From NCBI RefSeq assembly GCF_000003195.3, contig NC_012878.2, positions 40,820,987-40,884,986 of the forward strand: a DNA stretch of 64,000 nt, read 5' to 3'. How positions within the stretch are numbered: the first letter of the stretch is position 1; each line of letters starts with the position of its first letter. The stretch is from Sorghum bicolor. Its lineage: Eukaryota > Streptophyta > Magnoliopsida > Poales > Poaceae. The position numbers were made by a program, and so were the translations under genes. This document shows positions 25,563 through 34,523 of the stretch, piece after piece. The notes under the pieces are model-generated. The model did not search any database. It was not told the DNA's origin and saw nothing but the letters and a program-made list of their open reading frames with translations.

Positions 25563-26193
25563 TGTTGATGCAAAAGCTGATCTGCAAACACAAAGGGCTA
25601 ATACCCGATTTAAACGTTAAGGCGTGCCAGCCGATTTGACCTTACTATCGGCAAAGGTGATAACACGAATACTTTGGTCCTGACAACAGCGATGCGCCCG
25701 GATGCCACGGCCAGGAGGTATTCACGCGGAACTCGAGAACGCGACGAGCTTAAGTCGACGAATTCCTAAGAACTCGTAATGAAAAGGAAAAAGTATGACA
25801 AAGTCGTCGAAAAGTAGATTGCTGGAATATGGGTAAAAACTAGTGTTTTGATTGATTGATCGATTTTCTGTTACAAGGTTCTAGGGTCTATATTTATACC
25901 CTGCTCAAAGAGCTACAACCAGACACGACTAGAATTCGAATTCCAAAGTAAACAGAATCCGTACACAAAACGATTTAAATAACTAAGGGAAACATAAAAC
26001 CATCCTCCCGTAACGAACTGAAACACCACCGCGGACCAACCAGCCATCTTCGAGTCTTCCTTCATGCCATCGGCAGATTCCCCATCGGCAACCACCTCCA
26101 TCGGCAAATTTCCTATAGATCAATGACTATTACCCTGTCTTGCCGATTCACATCCTACCGATCCCGGATACGCGTCGAAAAACGGCGTCAACA
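25563..26193 (-). repeat. element C 5' LTR
   Basis: 631-bp partner of 13882-14512; differences are 13 scattered single-base changes. Followed by the GAGCC TSD at 26194-26198. Confidence 0.95.
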
Positions 26194-28176
26194 GAGCCAT
26201 ATAACCATCACGGTTGCACTGTAAGTCCCGGATAGTCGCTTACAGAGAAGTCCTTACGGAGGGTCTAGGTCAACCTGACCGAAGTCAATTGCACCATAGC
26301 CCTTTTCCTATCATTTGTCATCATATTCATTAAAGTCAGAGTGATAGCAAATTCTCAATTAATTAAAGCACTAGCAAAGCTACCCACATGCATTCTACCC
26401 ATAGGTGTCATAAAGATTTAGTCAGGTAGCTAGGATGTCCTTAGGGTTATCAGAATTAGACACATGCAGATGCGTAATTAATTAAGTGAATAGGTGTACA
26501 AGGGAAACCCATGTTATACTTGCCTTCAATGAAGGGGAACTGCTGCTGGTTCTGCTGCTCCTCGGAGTAAAATGGATCACCCACGGACACGTCACCGTGT
26601 GCGCTCGATCGGTATCACACAACAACACGCATTCCAAGTTCAATCATACAAGCGAACAATTCCTTAGTTAGAACAGTACACCAACAGATCAAAATGAAAT
26701 AAAATATTTTAAAAACAGAACCTACGTTACGCTACGATCACATAGATACGAAGATCACGAAAATCGGAGCTAAAACGACCAAGTTACGAATTTACGATGA
26801 TTTCCTATAGGCAATTAATTAATTAAAGCTAACCCTGAAAATAAAAAGTTGCAAACTACAGAAACAGTAGTACTGACATGTAGAGAATTTAAATACGAAT
26901 CTAACGCAATTCGAACGGGTCAAATCGGAGCTATAACGAATATTTTATGGCCAAAACAAGTTCAGTGGCAATTCTGTAATTTCCTGAAAGTGTATTTTGA
27001 CCTAACCGACGGATAATACGCTTTCTAAAAGACAAAGCGTAATTTATGAAATGCGCTAAGGACTGCGGCTCAAATACTAAATTCTTGGGGGTTTCTTAAG
27101 CAAAATTCACCCACGAAGGGGTACGGTGCGCTGAGGGCCGTTGGATTAGAATCGGACGCGCGAGATTAGAAAGAAGAAAATAGATAGGGGGAGGGGATGG
27201 CGCGCCGGCCAGAGAGGAGGAAGAGGACGGCGGCGGCCATTGCCGCGGCGAGCAAGCTCGCCGGCGAAACCCTATAGCACGCTACGAAGCTCGGTTTCGC
27301 GAACCAAATACACCGGGAGAGAGAGCAGACGAAGACGAACTCGATTCCCTCCTTTGCGCGGCCGGGAAAGACGGCTAGCACGGCGGTCGACGGAGGCGCC
27401 ATGGCCGGCCCCGTCGGAGCTCCCGGGAAGACCACTAGAGAGCACTAAGAACCATGGGAAATGGTTGGGGAAGAAGAGAGAGGTGCAGCGCGCTCACCAC
27501 GACGAGAAACGGAGGTAGAGGCGGCTCGGAACGCCGGCTTCGCGCGGAGATCGCCGACGGCGCTTTTGCGGTGCTACAGAGAGCTTGCGCAAGAGAGAGA
27601 AAGGATGGGGAAGGGGTGGAATGAGGAGTGGGAGCAGCGGCACTGGCTTCGGGCGCATCCAAACAGCCGAGGCGCGGGATATGGGGAGGATCGTGGGCGC
27701 GGGGGGGGGGGGGGTGCGGCTTCGGCGGGCAGTTCCAGCAGAGAGAGAGAGGAGCGGGGGCGGCGGTTGGGGAAGAGAGAGCTGACAGGCGGGCCCGGCC
27801 TGTCAGCGGGTGAGAGAGAGAGAGGGGGGGAAGGGGAGCCGGCTGGGCCAGGCCCAAGAAGGGGGCGCGGGGGAGGTTGCTGGGCCACAAGGCCGAAAGG
27901 AGGAGGGGGAAATAAATTCGATTTCTTTTTTTATTACCAAATTTCCAATTGAAATTTTGAGCAGGAAAAGAAAATAAATAAAACATTTTGTTTTCCAACC
28001 AATCATCACAAAAGAAATGCTCCAGCATGAATGCAACAAAAATTATTATTCTAAACTTATATTAAATTTTAATTTCTCCAAATTTATTTATTTTCCTATA
28101 TTGAAAATGCTCACAAAATAAATTCATTTAAATTCAATTCATCTATTTTAAAAGAAATAAAACTTTGGGTGTTACA

Positions 28177-28190
28177 ATTCTACCCCCCTT
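28177..28190 (-). other. element B polypurine tract
   Basis: Minus strand AAGGGGGGTAGAAT directly abuts the 3' LTR end at 28176. The equivalent in element D is AAGGGGGTAGAGTT. Confidence 0.85.
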
Positions 28191-28224
28191 AAAAATAATC
28201 TCGTCCTCGAGATTGAGACGGTGC

Positions 28225-31200
28225 TTACTCAAAGAGATATGGATAAGATTGTCTCAGCTCGTCTTCTCTTTCCCAAGTGGCTTCTTCTTCTTTATATCGG
28301 TGCCACTGCACTTTGCACATCTTTATAACCCGACTTCGGGTAACTCGTTCCGCGGTTTCTAAGATCTTGATCGGATATTCCTCATAAGTCAGATCTCCTT
28401 CAACAGTGAGCTCTTCCAATGGAATTTGTTCCTCAAGCACTCGCAAACATTTCTTCAGTTGCGACACATGGAACACATCGTGAATACCTGACATACTTGC
28501 GGGCAATTCTAACTGATAGGCCACCTCTCCACGTCTCCTAAGAATTCTGAATGGTCCAATGTACCTCGGTGTCAATTTACCCTTCATATTAAACCTCCTG
28601 ACACTTCTCATAGGTGACACCTTCAAGTACACATAGTCGCCAATCTCAAATGCCAAATCTCTTCTTCTAGTATCCGCATAACTCTTTTGCCGAGACTGAG
28701 CTACTCTCAAGTTGTCCTGTATTTTCCGCACTTTTTCCTCTGCATCTCTAAGAACATCAGGTCCAAATACTTGACTCTCACCAGTTTGATTCCAAAACAA
28801 AGGTGTTCTACATTTCCGCCCATACAATGCTTCAAACGATGCCATATCGAGACTTTTTTGGTAACTATTATTATATGAAAATTCAGCATATGGTAAACTA
28901 GTGTCCCAACTGGTACCATACTGTAACGCACATGCTCTCAACATGTCTTCTAGAATCTGATTTACTCTTTCAGTCTGCCCATCGGTTTGCGGATGATACG
29001 CGGAACTAAAGTTCAACTTTGTTCCCAGCGATTCATGTACTTTATGCCAAAACTGTGTTGTGAACTGTGTACCCCGATCAGACACGATCTTCTTCGGAAC
29101 TCCGTGCAGACTCACGATTCTATCCATATATAATTTTGCCAACTTTGCACCATCATAGTTGGTCTTAACGGGCAAAAAGTGAGCAACTTTCGTGAGTTGA
29201 TCCACTATTACCCAAATTGAATCATACCCACACTGAGTGCGGGGCAATCCCGTGATGAAATCCATACCTACTTCTTCCCATTTCCATTCGGACACTTGCA
29301 TTGGCTGCAACAACCCTGCAGGTCTTTGGTGCTCGGCTTTCACCCTCTGACAAGTATCACATAACACTACATACTCTGCCACATCTCTCTTTAATCCATA
29401 CCACCAATATTTTTCTTTAAGATCAAGATACATCTTGGTGCTTCCGGGGTGAATTGAATATGCAGAGTGATGTGCTTCACGCAGGATTGCATCTCGGATG
29501 GATTTCACTTCGGGCACACATATTCTCTTCCCAAACCATAGTGTACCATTTTCATCCAACCTGAAACCTGGTGCTTTCCCAAGCACTACATTCTCTGAAA
29601 TTTCTTTTAATTTCTCATCCTCCAACTGACCTTTGCGGATTTCTTGCTCTAGGGTGGGCTCTAACTCCAATTCAACAGTGTTGTTCACTAAACCCAAATT
29701 GAGATGCTCTATTTCAGCTAACAATTCTGTGGGAATGAAGGTCAATTGCAGCCCATTGGCATAGCTTTTTCGACTAAGTGCATCGGCAACAACGTTTGCC
29801 TTCCCGGGATGGTAATGCACTTCCAGGTCATAATCCTTTATTAATTCTAGCCAGTGGCGTTGCCTTAGGTTCAGTTCCGACTGTGTGAAAATATACTTCA
29901 AACTTTTGTGATCCGTGTAAATATCATACTTGTGTCCAATTAAATAATGCCTCCAAATCTTTAGAGCATGAACCACATCAGCTAGCTCCAAATCATGAGT
30001 AGGATAATTCAGCTCATGTTTTCTCAACTGCGTGGATGCATAGGCCACTACTCTTCCTTCTTGCATAAGCACACATCCAAGGCCTAGGCGAGATGCATCG
30101 CAATAAATAGAGAAGGTTTTGCTCAGATCTGGTAAGGTCAACACTGGGGCTGTGGTCAACCTTTTCTTTAGCTCCTCAAAATTCTCTTGGCACTTATCTG
30201 ACCAAATAAATTTGGCACTCTTCTCTAGTAGGGCTGTTATGGGCTTTGCTAACTTAGAGAATCCTTCAATAAATCTCCTATAATAACCAGCTAGTCCCAA
30301 AAAGCTACGGATCTCACTAGCATTGGTTGGAGGCTTCCAATTTAGCACATCCTGCACTTTACTGGGGTCTATGGCTATTCCACCGTTAGAGACCACATGT
30401 CCCAAAAATGAGACCTCATCCAACCAAAACTCACACTTGCTTTTCTTGGCATATAATTTATTCTCTCTAAGCTTTTGCAAGACCAGCCTCAAATGTTCAG
30501 CATGTTCTTCTTTTGTTTTGGAGAAGATTAATATATCATCAATGAATACTACCACGAACTTATCCAAATACTCCATGAACACCTTGTTCATCATATACAT
30601 GAAGTATGCAGGTGCCTTGGTCAGCCCAAATGACATGACTGTATACTCATACAAGCCATACCTTGTGGTAAAAGCTGTCTTAGGTATGTCAGTTGCACGG
30701 ATTTTCAACTGGTGGTAGCCGGATCGGAGGTCAATTTTTGAGAACACACATGCTCCTTTCAGTTGGTCAAATAAGTCATCTATTCTAGGCAGTGGGTACT
30801 TGTTTTTAATAGTGACTTCATTTAATGACCGATAATCCACACACATCCTCCTAGTGCCATCTTTCTTATCAACAAAGATTACCGGTGCACCCCATGGTGA
30901 AGAACTAGGATGAATAAACCCTTTTTCTTGCAATTCTTTAAGCTGTTTCTTAAGTTCCTCTAATTCATTTACCCCCATTCTATATGGTCTTTTTGCTATG
31001 GGTGCAGTTCCAGGTAAAATCTCAATAAGAAATTCAATGTCTCGGTCTGGTGGCATACCTGGCAACTCGTCCGGGAACACATCTGGGAATTCGTCCACCA
31101 CCTGGTCTTCTTGATTACCACCACTCAACTGATTCACTGTAGCAGCCGGCTGAGGTTGCACTGCCACATCCACACTTATTCTGTCCCCACCTGGTGATGT

Positions 31201-31971
31201 CACCACCACAGACTTCTCCTGACACTGAACTACTACCCCATGCTGCTTCATCCAATCCATTCCAAGTATGAGGTCAATTCCCATGGTTCTTAGCACAATA
31301 GGTTTCACCTTGAAATCTACCCCCCTTAGAGATATACTAGTGGAGGGGCTCCAGTAATTAGCTGGCATGGTGCCTCCCGGTGAATTTACTAGCATAGAAT
31401 TTTTCAGAGCACAAAGTGGGATGCTATGCACTCTAACAAATGCTTGGGAGATAAAAGAATGAGAAGCACCAGAATCAAACAGTACTGTTGCGGGGATGGA
31501 GTTGTTGTTGAACGTACCCATCATCACCTCAGGTGCTTCCTGAGCTGTGTCAGTGGACACATGGTTCACTCTTCCAGAGAACGGAGGTCGAGCAGGCCTC
31601 TGATTGCTGTTCTGGTTTTGCTGAGCTGGTGGATTCTGCTTCTTGGGGCACTGGTATGCATAGTGTCCCACCTCTCCGCAGCGGTAACTGGCATTGGGAT
31701 TGCCGCTGGGTGCTGCACTCTTGCTAGGAGCATTGTTGGGCACTCCTTGGCGTGGTGCTTGATTGCTGACCTGTTGCTGGGGGCGCTGCTGACCCTGATT
31801 TCCATACTGCTGCTGGGGACGTTGTTGGTTCTGGTGGTTGTACTGCTGGTGGTACGGAGGACGCTGAGGAAACTGACCACGGTCGCACTGATACTGTGGT
31901 CCTTGACTGCGCTGAGGGAATCCCTGCTGAGGGTACGCACGTGGGCGAGTGTTGCTGCCCGACGGCTGCCC
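28225..31971 (-). CDS. pol: element B protease-RT-RNase H-integrase-chromodomain polyprotein
   Basis: One open frame of about 1248 codons, in phase with gag. Residues counted from the Met at 31743: zinc knuckle 22-32 ([12 protein letters not shown], first Cys replaced by Tyr), protease DSGAS 90-94, [13 protein letters not shown] ~317 and active site FIDD 400-403. RNase H acidic residues are D549, E587, D611 and D654. Integrase zinc region has H759/H765/C795/C798 and catalytic D828, D889, E925. The C-terminal chromodomain spans ~1120-1165 ([27 protein letters not shown]). It copies and integrates the element; the chromodomain is thought to steer integration to heterochromatin. The frame looks intact, but translation from the normal gag start would stop in gag. 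Confidence 0.92.
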   Translation of the reverse strand, partial: GQPSGSNTRPRAYPQQGFPQRSQGPQYQCDRGQFPQRPPYHQQYNHQNQQRPQQQYGNQGQQRPQQQVSNQAPRQGVPNNAPSKSAAPSGNPNASYRCGEVGHYAYQCPKKQNPPAQQNQNSNQRPARPPFSGRVNHVSTDTAQEAPEVMMGTFNNNSIPATVLFDSGASHSFISQAFVRVHSIPLCALKNSMLVNSPGGTMPANYWSPSTSISLRGVDFKVKPIVLRTMGIDLILGMDWMKQHGVVVQCQEKSVVVTSPGGDRISVDVAVQPQPAATVNQLSGGNQEDQVVDEFPDVFPDELPGMPPDRDIEFLIEILPGTAPIAKRPYRMGVNELEELKKQLKELQEKGFIHPSSSPWGAPVIFVDKKDGTRRMCVDYRSLNEVTIKNKYPLPRIDDLFDQLKGACVFSKIDLRSGYHQLKIRATDIPKTAFTTRYGLYEYTVMSFGLTKAPAYFMYMMNKVFMEYLDKFVVVFIDDILIFSKTKEEHAEHLRLVLQKLRENKLYAKKSKCEFWLDEVSFLGHVVSNGGIAIDPSKVQDVLNWKPPTNASEIRSFLGLAGYYRRFIEGFSKLAKPITALLEKSAKFIWSDKCQENFEELKKRLTTAPVLTLPDLSKTFSIYCDASRLGLGCVLMQEGRVVAYASTQLRKHELNYPTHDLELADVVHALKIWRHYLIGHKYDIYTDHKSLKYIFTQSELNLRQRHWLELIKDYDLEVHYHPGKANVVADALSRKSYANGLQLTFIPTELLAEIEHLNLGLVNNTVELELEPTLEQEIRKGQLEDEKLKEISENVVLGKAPGFRLDENGTLWFGKRICVPEVKSIRDAILREAHHSAYSIHPGSTKMYLDLKEKYWWYGLKRDVAEYVVLCDTCQRVKAEHQRPAGLLQPMQVSEWKWEEVGMDFITGLPRTQCGYDSIWVIVDQLTKVAHFLPVKTNYDGAKLAKLYMDRIVSLHGVPKKIVSDRGTQFTTQFWHKVHESLGTKLNFSSAYHPQTDGQTERVNQILEDMLRACALQYGTSWDTSLPYAEFSYNNSYQKSLDMASFEALYGRKCRTPLFWNQTGESQVFGPDVLRDAEEKVRKIQDNLRVAQSRQKSYADTRRRDLAFEIGDYVYLKVSPMRSVRRFNMKGKLTPRYIGPFRILRRRGEVAYQLELPASMSGIHDVFHVSQLKKCLRVLEEQIPLEELTVEGDLTYEEYPIKILETAERVTRSRVIKMCKVQWHRYKEEEATWEREDELRQSYPYLFE

Positions 31972-32733
31972 CTAGAGCTTCCTTTTCTTTGCGTCCATCT
32001 CCTTGCGCTTGTTGTCGATGACAATAGCGCGGTTCACCAATTCTTGAAAACAAGGGTAGGTGTTGCTCATTAGCTGCAGCTGTAGTCCATCATACAATCC
32101 CTTCAGAAAGAGACGCTGCTTGTCAGAGTCCCTGGCCACCTCATATGGAGCATATCGTGATAGTTGAGCAAACTTGTCACGATACTCACTCACTGACATC
32201 GATCCCTGCTTGAGAGACCGGAACTCTTCCGCTTTCAGCTCTATCAGGCCCTCTGGAATATGATGGGATCTGAACTCTTCCGTAAACTCCTTCTAGGTGA
32301 CTGGCGGAGCATTGTTCGGGCGTCTATATTGATAGGACTCCCACCACTCCTGTGCAGGTCCTTGCAGCTGACCTGATGCGTACAACACTTTCTCCAGGTC
32401 GCTGCATTAGTCTATGTTCAGCTGCTTCTCGATTGTTTTTAACCAGTCGTCTGCCTCCAGTGGATCAGAGGCATGGGTGAACACCGGGGGACGTCCTTTC
32501 AAGAACTCTCCACGCTTGTCACGGACTTGAACTGGCGGTGGTGCTGCTAATGGTTCATTGTTCATACGGTTCATCATGGCTTGCATCAGATTAGCTTGCA
32601 TACCCATGAGTTGCTCAATAGTCATCGGCGGCGGTGGTGGTGGTGGATTCTCATGTACACCACGTCCACGGCCACGACCACGGCCACGGCCACGGCCACG
32701 TCCACGAGCAGCGGCTGCTCCTTCGGCGTCCAT
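31972..32733 (-). pseudogene. gag: element B gag with three nonsense codons
   Basis: Start MDAEGAAAARGRGRG at 32733, a (RG)n-rich N-terminus followed by a proline run. Then come RDKRGEFLKGRPPVF, DPLEADDWLKTIEKQL, YASGQLQGPAQEWW and YRDKFAQLSRYAPYEV, the chromovirus capsid signature also seen in element D. Stops interrupt it at 32409-32407 (TAA), 32295-32293 (TAG) and 31974-31972 (TAG). All are in the same phase as pol, so the ancestor was a single Gag-Pol frame of about 1500 codons. Each stop fits a C-to-T or G-to-A change from Gln or Trp codons. Confidence 0.9.
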
Positions 32734-33404
32734 CTGCTTCCAACAAAGATTCACGGCTTTTAGTGATCTTCCAAAATAATTATTCATCGCTTATAATGAA
32801 TAAAAACAAGACTAGCAGTTTTTTGGACAAGTTTCAAACTCAGCAGGTCAGTAATCCATGCTCTTCTCAGAATCTAAAGATCCAATAGGAACATGATATA
32901 CATCGTTGGAAAGGTTAAGAAATTCTCTACAAACTTTATTCAGACCACATTTACTGATTCCAACAGTAACATAATCAAAATTGTGGTTTATCAGGTTCTG
33001 CTCTGGTTCTCAGTCTGCGCAGGTACAGCAGATTAAATCGGACATATCTCATAGACCCGAAAAGATAATGAGGTGATTCCAGCTGGAGATGAAAGATATA
33101 CCAGTCTAGTTTTCACCATAAAAATTTCGTAATTTTTGACTGAACCGATAATGAGATACAGAATAAACATTACAGACTGCTCTAGAAACAGGATGACTGA
33201 GACAAAGATAAAGTAACCCAACCTCGAATTTAAACAACATTTACTCCTAAGATTAAGGTTTAGAAACATGCGGACAGGCCCACATGTTTCCACAATCAAA
33301 CAAAACTCATTGTTCATCATCACAAACAGCAACACACTAAAGTTCACATGCCACACATAAATAAACCACTCGTGCTAACGTCTAACTAGAAGGTATTGGG
33401 AAAT
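32734..33404 (-). other. element B leader between extra ORF and gag, noncoding
   Basis: About 670 bp without a meaningful frame. The minus strand has phrases such as CTTTCCAACG and GAGATATG that also occur in the leader of element D (40993-41917), so it is homologous untranslated leader. Confidence 0.6.
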
Positions 33405-34334
33405 CTAGGGAGCTCTATCCTGCAAAACGAACTTACGGGGCTTCTTCTTGTAGATGGGTGGCTGTCCAAGCTGAGCACGCAGCTCATCCACCTGGCGCTG
33501 GAGGCGCTTCCCCGCCTGCGGTGCAACACGCAGCTCCTGCCTCAGTGCCACATTCATCTCCTGAATGGCACTAACATGTCTCACGGTCGTATCCAGGGTA
33601 GGGTCACCGGCAGGAGGTGCCAGGACATGCCATGTCCTACCATCTGGGTCGTTGCGGGGGAGAAACTGGTACATATCCTCCTGCATGGCCTCAAAACGGC
33701 GGCCATGGTAGTGAAAGTACGCGGCCTGAGCTGCGTCCTCCATGCTCTCATAGGCAGAAGCACGCCTAACCCTGCTCTCATGGATGGACTCCACATCATC
33801 CGAGTTGTCGACGTTGTTCTGAGCTGTGATGATCACTTCGGCCTTCCAGTAGGTGTTCTCCAACGGGTGCTTATGCTCCGAGCAAAGGTAGCAGACGGTG
33901 GCAGCAAACTCCGGGTAGTAGCTCGCCAACACACCCGTGAGCAGAGTGTGGTAGTGAGCGTCCTCGTCAGCCTCCATGAACTTGTTCCTGGAGGTCCATC
34001 CCATCTCCGGAACAACCTGTGGGTACTGAGGCGTCGGCGCTGAACCCGTCGATGCGTGGGGCGCAGGTGCAGGTGGTGCAGGCGCAGGTGCAACTGGAGC
34101 GGCGGCCTGCGGGATCGGTACCGCCACCGGTGTAGGAGCTGAAGGTGTAGGCGTAGGAGACCCCGTGTCTATAGGCTCCTCCTCCTCGCCGCCACCAGAG
34201 GTGACGACCTCGGGCATAGGTACAGGTGCTGGTGCTGGTATAGGTGCAAGTACTGGGGCTGGTGCTGGTGCAACTGGCGGAGCACGGGCGGCGGTGAAGA
34301 GAGCACGGTACGCGGCTGCACTGCGATGAGGCAT
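33405..34334 (-). CDS. element B extra ORF upstream of gag, 309 codons, function unknown
   Basis: Intact frame starting MPHRSAAAYRALF about 175 bp downstream of the PBS. Residues ~17-105 are Ala/Pro-rich low complexity with a GGGEEEEP acidic patch. Residues ~110-255 look globular (EMGWTSRNKFMEADEDAHYH, CYLCSEHKHPLENTYWKAEV, ASAYESMEDAAQAAYFHYHG). Residues ~260-292 have heptad-like spacing (LRQELRV..., LQRQVDELRAQL), and a basic KKKPRKFV segment precedes the end. It lacks gag, protease and zinc-knuckle motifs. The related element D has no such frame in its leader. It is open although gag downstream is broken. Extra ORFs are known in plant gypsy elements, but I cannot name this family. A vague double-stranded-RNA-binding look around ESMEDAAQAA is speculation. 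Confidence 0.7.
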   Translation of the reverse strand: MPHRSAAAYRALFTAARAPPVAPAPAPVLAPIPAPAPVPMPEVVTSGGGEEEEPIDTGSPTPTPSAPTPVAVPIPQAAAPVAPAPAPPAPAPHASTGSAPTPQYPQVVPEMGWTSRNKFMEADEDAHYHTLLTGVLASYYPEFAATVCYLCSEHKHPLENTYWKAEVIITAQNNVDNSDDVESIHESRVRRASAYESMEDAAQAAYFHYHGRRFEAMQEDMYQFLPRNDPDGRTWHVLAPPAGDPTLDTTVRHVSAIQEMNVALRQELRVAPQAGKRLQRQVDELRAQLGQPPIYKKKPRKFVLQDRAP

Positions 34335-34508
34335 CTATAAATTTTATTTTAAGAATTAGAATCAATATATTTACATAAATAGAACAGTGGGTAAGAATAT
34401 ATAATTTTAATAAAATAACAAGATAGTAAAAGTGAAATAAATAAAGCGAAAATAGAAACCCTAAAAATCGACTGTTTCTACCTAGGTTTGCGTCCTACAG
34501 TCAGCCTT

Positions 34509-34520
34509 GCTTTGATACCA
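34509..34520 (-). other. element B primer-binding site (initiator tRNA-Met type)
   Basis: Minus strand TGGTATCAAAGC, three bases inside the 5' LTR. It matches the usual TGGTATCAGAGC iMet PBS at 11 of 12 positions. Confidence 0.85.
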
Positions 34521-34523
34521 ATT

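Larger units (their letters stand above)
13882..26193 (-). mobile_element. element C: Tat-type Ty3/gypsy retrotransposon carrying an antisense spliced gene
   Basis: TGTTGATGC...GCGTCAACA ends, TSD GAGCC at 13877-13881 and 26194-26198, and an uninterrupted target visible in the other B LTR near 35495-35500. LTRs are 631 bp each with 13 substitutions (2.1%). Minus-strand order: 5' LTR, PBS, gag, protease, RT/RNase H, integrase, then a plus-strand spliced PMD gene, polypurine tract, 3' LTR. Gag zinc-finger style, protease IDGG motif and RT/integrase wording fit the Tat lineage. The single polyprotein is broken by at least eight nonsense codons and three frameshifts. Confidence 0.92.
12908..28176 (-). 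repeat. element B 3' LTR, split by element C
   Basis: LTR pieces 12908-13881 and 26194-28176 (about 2952 bp once C and one TSD copy are removed). It matches 34524-37326. Over the first ~395 bp I count 9 substitutions and one indel against the other LTR. It keeps about 150 bp near 27317-27470 that the 5' LTR has lost. The 27.2-27.9 kb part is strongly GC-rich with a G14 run near 27700; frames there are not genes. Confidence 0.9.

Noticed and set aside
27166..28028. Arg/Gly/Pro-rich frames at 27.2-28.0 kb
   Set aside because: Composition artefact of the GC-rich B LTR; the frames do not persist in the partner LTR.
31426..32073. Plus-strand 215-codon frame opposite B gag-pol
   Set aside because: Shadow of the minus-strand coding region; Leu/Val-rich translation without a domain or splice-site support, unlike the antisense gene in C.
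33396..34043. Plus-strand 215-codon frame opposite the B extra ORF
   Set aside because: Shadow frame; the minus-strand frame has the start near the PBS and the better protein character.
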